A DNA stretch of 64,000 nucleotides from Hyalella azteca (GCF_000764305.2 NW_025931987.1:1-64000), one strand, 5' to 3'. Shown: positions 32,601 through 40,885, counted from the first letter of the stretch. Notes: generated by a model not told the origin, from the sequence alone. Translations and numbers: made by a program.

Positions 32601-35600
32601 TAACATGATAGAAAGTAAGGTAAAGTGTTCATCTAACAATCAATTAAGTTTACATTGTAGCTAACAATTTCAACAATTATATTTTACTCTTACCTTCCTG
32701 TGACTGGCAGGGATGACTAGGGTGCAGTCTGACCCCGACTTGGGGAGACGTCTGGGGGGCAGGTCTCCAGGGTACATGCAGGTGGTTAACTGTGTGCAGG
32801 GGACGCCCGCAGGAACGTTGTTCTCAATTAACGACTTCATGAAAGCGGCGTCAGCCGCAGGCTTCCTCAGCTGAGATTTATGCTCGGGCTTGGACGATTC
32901 AAGACCCGACGAAGTCGCAGAGCCAGAAGAAAGTGATTTGCACACTGGCAGTTGTGAAGAACAGAAAACGATATCATTACTAGATTGAGAATTAATTTTC
33001 GAGTGAAAAGCAGCAGCGTTGTTTGATCCGCCATCGCAGGCACGGATGGGACCACTGTTGTTCATGTGTGGGTGTAAGAAATTTGAGTCGATCTGCTTGA
33101 GTTCCCCCGTGGAGCAATGTTTCTTAGAAGAACTCAATGAATCGTTCATGTCGTCGTCTGATTTGTGTTCGAGGTGTAAGGATTTTGGCCTGTAGAAAGA
33201 ACCTCTGTGCACTGCCGCCTCCGTCGGGTGGTCTTTAGGAGAATAATGCAGGGACAAGGAAGTGTTCTTCATCAGACTTGAGTATGGCAGAATCTGCGAC
33301 GTACACGACCGAAAAATTCCCTCGGCAGAACCACTCGCTTTATCGTTTTTTGAGCTCTGAACGTAAGTTCTGGAGTAGGGCGTTAATTGGGAGAAGTTAG
33401 AATAGCTTCTTCTAAGCTGCCAGTCCTGGGAAGTCACTGAAGATTTCCTGGTCATTGACAGAGGTGATGAGTCGCCGGAATGGATGCCTTCATCTGAAGG
33501 CTGTCGTCGCTCCGACAGTTTCGTTTGCGTGACATTTGGAGATAATTTCTTTAATGTCTCGAGGGCCAACGACACCGAAGAGGAGGTTTTCTTGAGGTCG
33601 GAACTGACGACAGCATTGGGAGCGTTGGCAGTTTGGCCTTCACCCAGCATGGTGCCAACATTGACCTTACGGCACTTATTACGTGCCACCTGTGGAGTAA
33701 CAAACATAGAAGATGCCTCAGGTTAACTGTCTGAGAGACGCTGCGTAATGTAAATCATGACACATGTCGCGTCAGCACATATATTCTCAGGCGGGACAAA
33801 ATACACAATACCCGTAAATGTAGCAAATTCCAGCCTCGTAACCCATATAATTGAAAATTGTTATCACAGGCAAAGAAAAGTGCAAAGCTGAATGGCTACT
33901 TTCATATTTGTTTCTGTTCGAATTCTTGTCTCTGTCTTCGGAGAGAATAATAAAAGCTTATTTCAATGCACCTCACGCAAGAATGCAGCATAACAGCTTT
34001 ATAAATGTCGTGTTAAAAACATAGAACTCTCTCTTTAACCGCCATGAAAAAAACCAATCCCGCTTTATGTGTCAATGACTTAAGGTCTTAGGTTTACCAC
34101 TCTGAAGACGCAAGAGCTTTTCCTCTACCTATGCTATTCCTACCAGAGGTGTTCCTCCCTTCTGGCAGTAGCGACTGAAATACCTTCGTTTGAAGTCCCA
34201 TATTTCGTGAGTGACTACCACGATAATTGAGGGCGATAACTTAAGCTGAAAAACACGTCGGCGTACGACATTGATGAACGCTAGCAGAGGAAACAGAGAT
34301 GTATATATATGACCGGTTTTTAAGGAATACCGTGACTGTGGTTCAACTAGTTTAAGGAATATAAATAACTAGAGCAGATCAAATAAAATCATCTGAACAA
34401 AAAGACGCTTTAACAGTAGACTTTATAAACAAATTGATATGAGATGCAGTTCGACGCGGTCATTTTGCAGGAGGCTAGCACCCAACGCACCCTGAGCAGC
34501 CTGACGTAGCAGGAGGCTAGCACCCAACGCACCCTGAGCAGCCTGACGTAGCAGGAGGCTAGCACCCAACGCACCCTGAGCAGCCTGACGTAGCAGGAGG
34601 TGGTGACGGTGAGCGGCAGAAGCACCACCAGCAGCAGCCACGTCGCCGCGTAGGAAAAACTCGAGCGCCACACCACGCCACATGAGCACCAGTCGCTGCG
34701 GTACGAGTACCTGGAGAAGACAACACGATTATATTATTATTGTTTATTATTTAATACCTGATACCAACGCTAGAACCACACGACCATATCATTATACTTG
34801 ATATAATACCTGATGCAAACGCTAGAACCACACGACCATATCTTTATTGTCAACACAGCCTGCAGCTGCACGGCCCGTAACGTACGTAACACAAGGGATT
34901 GAGTGACAAGATTTTCTGTGCTACACGCAAAAGTTCCTATCATAATACAACTGCATTAAATAATAAATTATACGCCTTATGTTACTTTTCATTTATGTAT
35001 TTATTAGTACGAATTCTCCCTGTTCAGTTAATTCTCCTAGTCGTCTTTTCTTGCTTTAATCATGCCTTTTATAGGCATATTTATTAATTTGTATGCAATT
35101 AACATTTATTTAGTCACCTGGCCCAGCCCAGGAAAGGGAGGAAGGTGACCAGCATCCCCCGGCCCAGCATTTTATAGGCATATTCATTAACTTGTATGCA
35201 ATTAATAGTAATTTAGTCACCTGGCCCAGCCCAGGAAAGGGAGGAAGGTGACCAGCATCCCCCGGCCCAGCATTTTATAGGCATATTCATTAACTTGTAT
35301 GCAATTAATAGTAATTTAGTCACCTGGCCCAGCCCAGGAAAGGGAGGAAGGCGACCAGCATCCCTCCAGCCCAGCAGGCGGACAGCAAGTAAAACACGTG
35401 TTATGGAGGTCTTGGGTGGGTCGAGATCAGACTAGGAACGCGACATAGATCACTTACAGCAGAGTATTTTACGTTCGATATCAAAAGCAAGAGGCAATGA
35501 ATAGACTAGTAAACTACGCGCGATCTCCATAGAAAATTCGTAAGCCATATCGGGAAATGAGGATACTAATTACCAACATGAATGCCCGACGAATGAATGA

Positions 35601-38600
35601 CCAGCAAATGATAAGAAAGAGACGGGAGACGATGCTATAAAATTTTACAACATTTTGCTTCTTTTGATGGGATTGTGCAAAGAAACCCAAACATGGATGG
35701 TTATTTCCTGAGACTTGACTTGCAACACCTTATCGAGTTTACAAGGAAATAGTTTCTAAACGTTAGTCCCTTATGCTGAAATTATGTTAAAGACGAATTC
35801 ACTTGAAAGGAGATATAGAATGCATACGAATTCTTGTCACAAACTAAAAAAAATTAAGCTCCGCTGAAACCCGGCACAGTAAAATTAAAACTATAACATT
35901 TTTGAGAACTGATTCATCAATCGATCGTTCGAATTTTATTAATCTGGTAGTTTGAAAATCATATCAGCACAGAATAACAAAACAATGCATAAACAGACAT
36001 TATAGGATTGATGATAATAAAATAATGAATGCTAAAGCGCGTAGTTCTGCGACACGAACCTGTCTAGCGCGATGACGGCGACGGTGAAGGAGGAGGTGGA
36101 GAACAGCCAGTTGGTGAGGAAGCCCACGAGTAGACACAGCGTACTGGGCACTGTCTCGACCATCCCGCTCACCGGCTCTTCAACCGTCCCGCTCACCGGC
36201 TCTTCAACCGTCCCGCTCACCGGCTCTTCAACCATCCCGCTCACAGGCTCTTCGACCATCCCGCTCACTGGGTCCTCGACCATTCCGCTCACTGGGTCAT
36301 CGACCATCCCGCTCACCAGCTCTTCAACCATCTCACTTACTGGCTCCTCCGCCTCCTGAGTGCCGCCGCGTGTTCGGTCTTCTCCAGCCCCCGGCGTTGC
36401 TCTCACCACGCGAGTCTTACTGGAGGAGTTCACCACTTCACGGAGTGAGATGACGGCCATGTTGAATTTTAGGGCATGATCCTGCTGATTTTTGGAATTC
36501 ACTTTGAGATTTTCGAGGTCAGATTCGAAGTTATGACTTTGTCCGTTTCTTTGAGATAAATTGTTGGCATTTTTCGACGATATATATGTCGGGCCAATCT
36601 GATTTGCAGCCATGTTGTTTCTTACGAGTGCATTGGGTGACATTTCGGTGGTGTATGACTGTCGATTTTCAGAGTAAAACTTAGGACCAGTGTTGTATAG
36701 AGAAGTTTTTGCCGAATTAATACTCAGCGGTGAAGATAACGAGTCTCGACTGAAGAGTTTGCCCAGAAACTGGGTCCACTTACGAAAAAGCTCATGGTAA
36801 TTGCGATCAGAGCAAAGCTCTTGGCTTTTAAACTTAATCCCACTATGATTAGAGGTGAGGTTACATCTACCGCCTATAACTTCGCCCAATTCAAAATTTA
36901 GTTTGATGAGACACTGTCTTAAATATAAATAATTTATGTTTAATGTTTTGGAGGTGTTATTCTTCCATAAGCGTTGACATTGAGTCCATCTTCTTCTGCA
37001 GTTACGGTCATTAGAACCATCCGCACTCATAGCTGAACCTAATATTTTATAATATGATAGTATTCTCTCGATAATTCCTCCCTTGTCGCTCGCTAGAGAT
37101 TTAGCGCCACTGCCAACATGCCCATCAAGCGCCGAGTTCAAGCGCTTCAAAAGACCAGCTCCCTCCAATACGACCGAAGACCTTTCAGCAGACCTTCGCG
37201 TTCTACCGATGTTGTTTGTTTCACTTGAAGAAGCTGCTGCCCGGCTGTCCCTCCTTGATATATCGTCATCTTTGCTAGACCCACTTGGTAGCACGGATGG
37301 GACAGAGTCGCTGAATAGATCCGTAAAATGATAGTCCAAGTTATAAGTGCTCGAAGGGGACGGACCGAAGCTGGAACTGGCAATATCAGATGCGGTCGTC
37401 AAGAATTGCCCCAGGTCTGTGTGACTTGGCGACACGAGATCTTCAGTTGTGCCTTCATTAATGTCATGATCAGAATTTGAAACTGCGCTTTTTGTAGTTC
37501 GTACATCGTTGTTTTTGGTGTGGCTATGAGGAAGATTTCTCTGCGCCTCATTGAATGGAAATTCGTTCCAAGTGACAGTGTGGGAATAAGTCACGACCAT
37601 GCACATGGGAAGCACCAGCAGCGACAGCAACAGGTTCAAGACTGTCAGGCTCATGACCAACCTGCGAAAATAGAATCTCATACTGAGCAGGTAACTTAAA
37701 TGATGCATTGTAACTTCAAAATACTCGATGTAATGATGAAATCAAACGCCCACTCGTGGGCTACTCTCAAACTAAATCATTCGGTTTAAGTAATGCAAGA
37801 GTAAAGGTCTTGTAACACTGTCAAACCAATCAAATGCATCCTTCTGTGTTTTAATCGAGTATTATAAGTGCTCCAACATTGGATGATTACCTAAATTATG
37901 AACTGATATGTATCATTACACGTGTAACTTTTGAGCACCTGCATGTTTTAATAAAAAGTGCTGAGTTGATGTATCATAATAACGGTCAGTGACACCCGGA
38001 AGAGATGCATGATCCCAAATGTGAGTATAGATCGATATGCAATATAAGTAAAGGCCTGTTCCTTTTACGACATATGGACCGTAACGTCGTAAAGTAACCG
38101 AAGGAAAGTGCACGAACCCAAGAAACGTTCTTGTATATAAGCACAAGCAACGGAAGGTCAGACCATCGCCCTTACTTTTAATGAAATATTTAACCCCCAA
38201 AGAAGGAAAGCTACATACATTTCATGCCTAACAGATGAAGCAGCATTGGCTACATTGTATATTATTAAGCCTTATTGACGTCATCATTTAAATTAACAGT
38301 TTGTTCTGTCAGATGTAACTCATGCATTGCTCTCGCCATACACTTAATATCGATATAAGCATTAAGCACTCGTGCTCCTGATGAAGTTGTCAAATAGCGC
38401 TAACTTATGGCACGCTATTTCAAACACCAACATCACAACACAGTCTTTCTTTAAACATAATTCAAGATTATCAGGTCACATAAGTGTCACATACGACACC
38501 TAAGTAGATAAATGAGGCAGTAAATCACAGAAAAAAAGGACATTGCGAACTTTTTTGCGATGACAATGGCTGTGATGGCTCGACGGTTGCAGGTAAACGG

Positions 38601-39333
38601 CTGAACGGCACAATTCTGACCAATAATTTTTAACGTTTAACTTGACTGGAATTTAAAGGCTTTTTCGGTACTCATTCCTCACAAACATGCAAGGTGATGT
38701 CTGTTTTTGGTTGAAGCTGCACCAATTAAAGCAAGCGTTGCATTTGAGGTTACCCAAGTGTCATCATAAGGCCTTTAAATAACTTAATGAAACGATTCAA
38801 AATGCAACTTTTTTAAACGGTCATTCGCGATAAGCTATTCCGAAATGCTCATTATTACTATGATAATAATAACCTCCTGAAAGGGTTTAATGAACAATGA
38901 ATACGAGGTTTTTTAGTTGGGAACTAATCTGTTGTAAGAGTTTTATGAGAAATTAATGAGAAATCATGAAGTTTGCTCTAACCTGTTGGAGGTATTTAAT
39001 GAGATATGAATCGCAAGTCTTTACGTTAGTACTAACACGGTTAAAGCGTTTAATGAGAAATGAATGTGAGACCATTAAGCTGGGCACTAACCTGTTGGAA
39101 GGGTTGGCTCTGAGTGGTCTTCGTAGCAGCATGATTGACAGGAGCAGGCTGTTGGTGACAGCAGCGAGCACTGCCAGCACAACCATGGCAGCAATGCTGC
39201 CTGACACATCATCAGTGTCAGCATCAGCCCTCGAAATAACCGATGTCTGCAGAAGTCTGACAGCCGCTCGGTCAGCCACGTGGCTGCTGTCGTTCGTGCC
39301 GTTCATTCCCGTTAAGTCATCCGTTGATTGCAT
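26570..39333 (-). CDS. GPR161: GPR161-like class A G protein-coupled receptor (about nine exons)
   Basis: Seven transmembrane segments can be read in order on the minus strand. TM1 is in exon 39333-39092. TM2 (SNRLVMSLTVLNLLLSLLVL) begins at the exon 1/2 junction. TM3 ends VAVIALDRF. TM4 is ACWAGGMLVAFLPFLGW. TM5 is TWLLLVVLLPLTVTTSCYVR. TM6 contains LQLVTWLPYSVV. TM7 contains LQPLVYGLLNRTIRKQ. The closest family I can name is GPR161: human [56 protein letters not shown] and PLIYGLWNKTVRK align with the equivalents here. Vertebrate GPR161 is a ciliary receptor that raises cAMP/PKA and restrains Hedgehog signalling; the role here is inference. The TM3 Cys and an ECL2 Cys are present, and NPxxY reads QPLVY. 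Two loops are hugely expanded. Junctions 1/2, 3/4, 4/5, 6/7 and 8/9 are phase-perfect; 2/3 and 5/6, and the inside of exons 3 and 8, are not resolved. Confidence 0.85.
27407..28536 (-). CDS. GPR161: GPR161-like exon 8: cytoplasmic tail
   Basis: A Ser/Thr-rich tail ends NRLSR plus G|GTGAGA at 27407, in phase with exon 9. Phosphosite-like words include RRRQWKSFGKS and QRQPSF. The frame is open from about 28430 (STDKRTTSVLRTEN) to 27407. The 5' boundary is uncertain: acceptor ttaaag|G at 28536 fits the phase of exon 7 and gives RRERSPPEPVFQQGHVLRRS in another frame, so a small intron or a one-base error near 28440 is needed. Confidence 0.6.
28722..28945 (-). repeat. Dimeric tRNA-like SINE in the intron between exons 7 and 8
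   Basis: Same layout as 8060-8312 on the same strand: first head with gattcgatcccagctctgtg, second head with gagttcgagacc, tail gaatcggcaacaggcctacg. Confidence 0.8.
29046..29157 (-). CDS. GPR161: GPR161-like exon 7: TM7 and helix 8
   Basis: WYASVLLYCACVLQPLVYGL then LNRTIRKQTRVLLSYHS, matching PLIYGLWNKTVRKELLG of GPR161. The Asn of NPxxY is Gln. Acceptor cccgacag|T, donor C|GTAAAT (phase 1). The acceptor lies at the edge of a 31-bp tandem repeat that copies it. Confidence 0.88.
29157..29285 (-). repeat. 31-bp x4 tandem repeat copying the TM7 splice acceptor
   Basis: Units of cactcaccccaagtgtcccg + acag (minus strand) put an acceptor AG before exon-equivalent starts at 29157, 29188, 29219 and 29250, each 31 apart; the fourth is diverged. 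Only the one at 29157 borders coding sequence. Confidence 0.9.
29477..29591 (-). CDS. GPR161: GPR161-like exon 6: TM6
   Basis: Acceptor cacggcag|G and donor AAG|GTACAG. It encodes TVSVVVGLQLVTWLPYSVVL and GLEMIGPAQDLLVPVGVK, the VTW.PY.VV.(7).E pattern of GPR161. It joins exon 7 in phase 0, but its entry phase (2) does not match the exit of exon 5. Confidence 0.85.
29680..30020. mobile_element. MITE-like foldback element with ~125-bp inverted arms
   Basis: The left arm begins gggcctataccttcaaaatt and the right arm ends (reverse complement) ggggccatactttcaaaact. Both continue through cgctaagtgaacg and the segment around ccaatcattgacggcc. A nested shorter inverted pair (ttgaaagtacgggccca / tgggcctatactttcaa) fills the centre. 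No coding capacity. It sits close to the TM6 exon. Confidence 0.8.
30640..31098. repeat. 25-bp minisatellite in GPR161-like intron 5
   Basis: About 18 units of atcgtttgagtactca + t/gtatcgatt or ttattaaat, ending at an N. Units alternate between two endings in a partly regular order, suggesting a higher-order pattern. There are no spacers, so it is not a CRISPR array. Confidence 0.95.
31099..31099. other. Single-N assembly join
   Basis: The minisatellite ends at this N; about 60 bases of unrelated sequence then lead to the adapter junction. Confidence 0.85.
31161..31198. other. Nextera mate-pair junction adapter (assembly artefact)
   Basis: CTGTCTCTTATACACATCT is followed directly by its reverse complement, a 38-bp perfect palindrome identical to the Tn5 mosaic-end circularisation junction of Nextera mate-pair libraries. 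It is not biological; the flanks come from opposite ends of a mate-pair fragment and need not be adjacent in the genome. Confidence 0.97.
31199..31240 (-). repeat. SINE tail fragment abutting the adapter
   Basis: aataggcccatggcctgttgccgattcttgaac matches the tail of the dimeric SINE, cut off exactly at the adapter. Confidence 0.6.
31241..32693. other. Intron 5 remainder
   Basis: AT-rich, no supported exon. The phase mismatch between exons 5 and 6 suggests a missing exon or a misjoin somewhere in 29592-32693. Confidence 0.4.
32694..33689 (-). CDS. GPR161: GPR161-like exon 5: very long intracellular loop 3
   Basis: 332 codons from acceptor ctccacag|GTGGCACG to donor CACAGGAAG|GTAAGA. The loop starts VARNKCRKVNVGTML, the counterpart of the GPR161 segment [13 protein letters not shown] that includes the ciliary-targeting VKARK; here the key residues read NKCRK. 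The rest is Ser/Thr-rich and low in hydrophobics, with basic-directed phosphosite-like words (RKSSVTS, RRSYSNFS). GPR161 has only about 45 residues here. It exits in phase 0, but the TM6 exon expects phase 2. Confidence 0.85.
33690..34488. other. Intron between exons 4 and 5
   Basis: No repeats or exons recognised before the 42-bp units. Confidence 0.5.
34489..34616 (-). repeat. 42-bp tandem triplication across the TM5 splice donor
   Basis: Three near-identical 42-base units, each coding YVRLLRVRWVLASC and each containing AGG|GTGCGT. Because 42 is a multiple of three, use of the second or third donor adds 14 or 28 residues without a frameshift. Confidence 0.95.
34575..34710 (-). CDS. GPR161: GPR161-like exon 4: extracellular loop 2 and TM5
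   Basis: The acceptor is tcttctccag|G. It encodes YSYRSDWCSCGVVWRSSFSY (ECL2 with Cys) and TM5 with its Pro, ending CYVRLLR|GTGCGT in phase 0. Exon 5 continues VARNKCRKV, matching the [10 protein letters not shown] of GPR161. Two further copies of the donor follow (34533, 34491) and keep the frame open. Confidence 0.85.
34752..34855 (-). repeat. 52-bp tandem duplication upstream of the TM5 acceptor
   Basis: Two copies of taatacctgat...cgctagaaccacacgaccat begin at 34752 and 34804. Confidence 0.8.
35100..35395 (-). repeat. 103-bp tandem triplication of TM4 exon end plus splice donor
   Basis: Units end at exon-equivalent positions 35324, 35221 and 35118, exactly 103 bases apart. Each copies the codons for ML(V)(A/T)FLPFLGWA, the CCAG|GTGAC donor and about 45 intron bases. 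Units 2 and 3 are nearly identical. Confidence 0.9.
35324..35431 (-). CDS. GPR161: GPR161-like exon 3: intracellular loop 2 and TM4 (frame disturbed)
   Basis: The 3' part reads LLSACWAGGMLVAFLPFLGW plus AG|GTGACT, a clear TM4 with the conserved Trp and terminal GW, and joins exon 4 in phase (R|YSYRSDWCSCGVVW). Upstream in that frame is a TAA at 35401-35403 with no acceptor between. A different frame from the acceptor ttcctag at 35432 reads SDLDPPKTSITRVLLAV, which after DRF puts Pro at the usual DRY+6. The two halves fit only with a single-base change near 35383, or the 5' boundary is wrong. Confidence 0.6.
35432..36055. other. Intron between exons 2 and 3 (or unrecognised coding)
   Basis: Mostly AT-rich. 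A gtaagt donor-like site at about 35450-35455 (minus strand) has no convincing exon before it. Any additional ICL2 exon should be here. Confidence 0.35.
36056..37661 (-). CDS. GPR161: GPR161-like exon 2: TM2, giant extracellular loop 1, TM3
   Basis: One uninterrupted exon of 535 codons runs from TM2 to the DRF motif. Between TM2 (ending VVTYSHTVTW) and TM3 (starting VPSTLCLLVGF) lie about 480 residues where GPR161 has about 15. The loop is Ser/Asn-rich with many N-glycosylation sequons (e.g. NNTS, NLTS), five cysteines in a basic/aromatic segment (RNCRRRWTQCQ ... ELCSDRN), a furin-type RTRRS site at about 37193-37204, and an eight-residue repeat just before TM3. The acceptor is tttcgcag|G. 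The donor is either AG|GTTCGT (end 36060) or TTC|GTGTCG (end 36056). Confidence 0.85.
36158..36349 (-). repeat. In-frame 24-bp (EEPVSGMV) x8 repeat in extracellular loop 1
   Basis: Eight perfect-length 24-base units encode EEPVSEMV, EELVSGMV, DDPVSGMV, EDPVSGMV, EEPVSGMV, EEPVSGTV, EEPVSGTV and EEPVSGMV, immediately before TM3. Substitutions are mostly conservative, suggesting the frame is under constraint; this would make an acidic stalk next to the membrane. Confidence 0.95.
37662..38864. other. Intron between exons 1 and 2
   Basis: Nothing recognisable beyond the repeat at its exon-1 end. Confidence 0.45.
38865..39105 (-). repeat. Degenerate ~55-60 bp tandem repeat over the exon 1 splice donor
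   Basis: Four to five units on the + strand each contain a version of actaacctgttggaagg (the donor complement, CCAACAG|GTTAGT) followed by tttaatgagaaatgaat. The unit at about 38978-38989 keeps a consensus donor (CCAACAG|GTTAGA); the others have decayed. Confidence 0.7.
39092..39333 (-). CDS. GPR161: GPR161-like exon 1: N-terminus and TM1
   Basis: The ATG at 39333 is the first after an in-frame stop. The extracellular N-terminus of about 50 residues has NGT and NDS glycosylation sequons. TM1 is AAMVVLAVLAAVTNSLLLSI with the class A Asn. The exon ends RRPLRANPSN plus AG (phase 2), donor AACAG|GTTAGT. The next exon supplies G, giving the SNR that opens TM2. There is no signal peptide. Confidence 0.85.
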
Positions 39334-39739
39334 CGTTAATCGCGTGCGAAATTCAGTCAACTTCGCTCAGTTCTAAAGAACGCGAAATATACAGCAGTCA
39401 TGGCAGCAGAATTTTTGAGTCGTCAATCCTTCCTTCTGTCATAAATATTCAACTGCTAATTCTATCATCTCGAAGATCCTGAAATCGCCTGTGAGAAAAT
39501 AAAAATTATAGAAATAAAAGGCTCGCATTCTGGAATTCATCTCTACCTTTTTGGATTTTTTAGAAAAAATCACAACCATGCGTAAAATTTTTCAAAGTAA
39601 AACTCAAAAAAAACTCTTGCCGTTTTGATTGCGCGTTCACTCATTCTATTGCGTCTTTCCGTGAAACTATCTTGTGTCAGCGAGCAGAAATCACGTTTTA
39701 AAAACCAGTTATTCTAGTGCGTTCAATGATGAGCTAGAC
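39334..39739. other. 5' flank of the GPR161-like gene
   Basis: AT-rich upstream sequence for a minus-strand promoter. No convincing TATA or initiator is seen. Confidence 0.35.
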
Positions 39740-40290
39740 GCTGAAATTATCGTCAATGTGGCGTGTGAAGGGAAAATGCCGCTCAATAGATCATGGCCTC
39801 ATTTGTAATATGCATAAAATTATTCATTTGCTTCTCAAAAGATAGACAGGAAATGCTGAGTTTTGTGAATAAAGCAACGTTTGCAGAACACTAATGCGTG
39901 TTAAATCGCTTTGCGTCATGAAGATTAATTATGAGGTTATATGGGTGCCGCACAACAACAATATTGTAATTTGTTAATATTATTGTTATAGTTATTTTAT
40001 TAAGATTATTGCCTTGTTTATAAAAAAACAACCATACACTAATCTCGAACACTGCTTTGCAATAGAACTCCACCTCAATTTTTCACGAGAATCCATACAT
40101 TGAATTTACTTCAGCGCGGTTGTCCCTAAGTTTTCTCTGAGCACAGAGCGCAAGTCCTCGAGCATACAGACACTCGTAGCTCCCAGGCTGTACTAACGCA
40201 TTGCGTACGCTACACACATGATACTGAGGCTGATGCCATCGTGAAACGTAATATACGCTGGTGCGTCCAGAGTATCGTACCAGTCTGTGC
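39740..40290. repeat. Duplicated block A, copy 1
   Basis: Matches 48758-48820 plus 49712-50190 almost base for base (offset 9,906 in the main part), except that copy 2 is split by about 890 bases of minisatellite after the shared catggcctcatttg. Confidence 0.9.
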
Positions 40291-40390
40291 TCCGGTACAT
40301 TATGTAATGGTAGCGTGACATATGATAACGTAGCGCTCCGGTACATTTTGTAATGGTAGCGTGACACATGATAACTTGACGCCAAGGATA
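40270..40390. repeat. ~51-bp tandem duplication
   Basis: ctccggtacatt(a/t)tgtaatggtagcgtgaca occurs twice with the following atgataac. Confidence 0.75.
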
Positions 40391-40639
40391 AGGTTTTCAT
40401 AAATTAATCCATACAGAAACCTTCATTCATTCATTGAAATAATTCTACCAATGGCAGACCTTAATTAAATAAGGTTTTTGATCATCGTTGAACTGACGAT
40501 CATGTAATCAATTTTTCAGCAGCAGCGCCTTATTGTCGAAAGTTTGTTATCACAAATTAGTGGTGATTTGATCTTCATGATGGAATAGTTCTCCACTTGA
40601 GTAACCATTGGCTGCAATACCGCCTATTACCTCCTAAGG

Positions 40640-40885
40640 TTTTATTAAATGCTCCTGCCTTCACTCACGCTCATGAGCTGTTGTATTAAATGCTCCTGCT
40701 TTCACTCACGCTCACGAGCAGTTGTGCTAAATGCTCCTGCCTTCACTCACGCTCGCGAGCAGTTGTGCTAAATGCTCTTGACTTCACTCACGCTCACGAC
40801 AATATATTACAATAGATCATTGCAGGTCTCGGCAATACATTACAATAGATCATTGCAGGTCTCGGCAATACATTACAATGTAATA
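40640..40885. repeat. Two adjoining minisatellites (~41 bp x4 and ~32 bp x3)
   Basis: aaatgctcctgccttcactc + acgctc(a/g)cgagcagttgt repeats to about 40798, followed by acaatagatcattgcaggtc + tcggcaatacatt. Confidence 0.85.

Noticed and set aside
35440..35520. Extra ICL2 exon ending at the gtaagt near 35455
   Set aside because: No frame gives a GPCR-like sequence with compatible phases; left as an open question in the TM4 finding.
36072..36359. Plus-strand Thr/Ser repeat ORF (SSTIPLTG)
   Set aside because: Antisense of the in-frame EEPVSGMV repeat of the receptor loop; the minus-strand frame continues into TM3.
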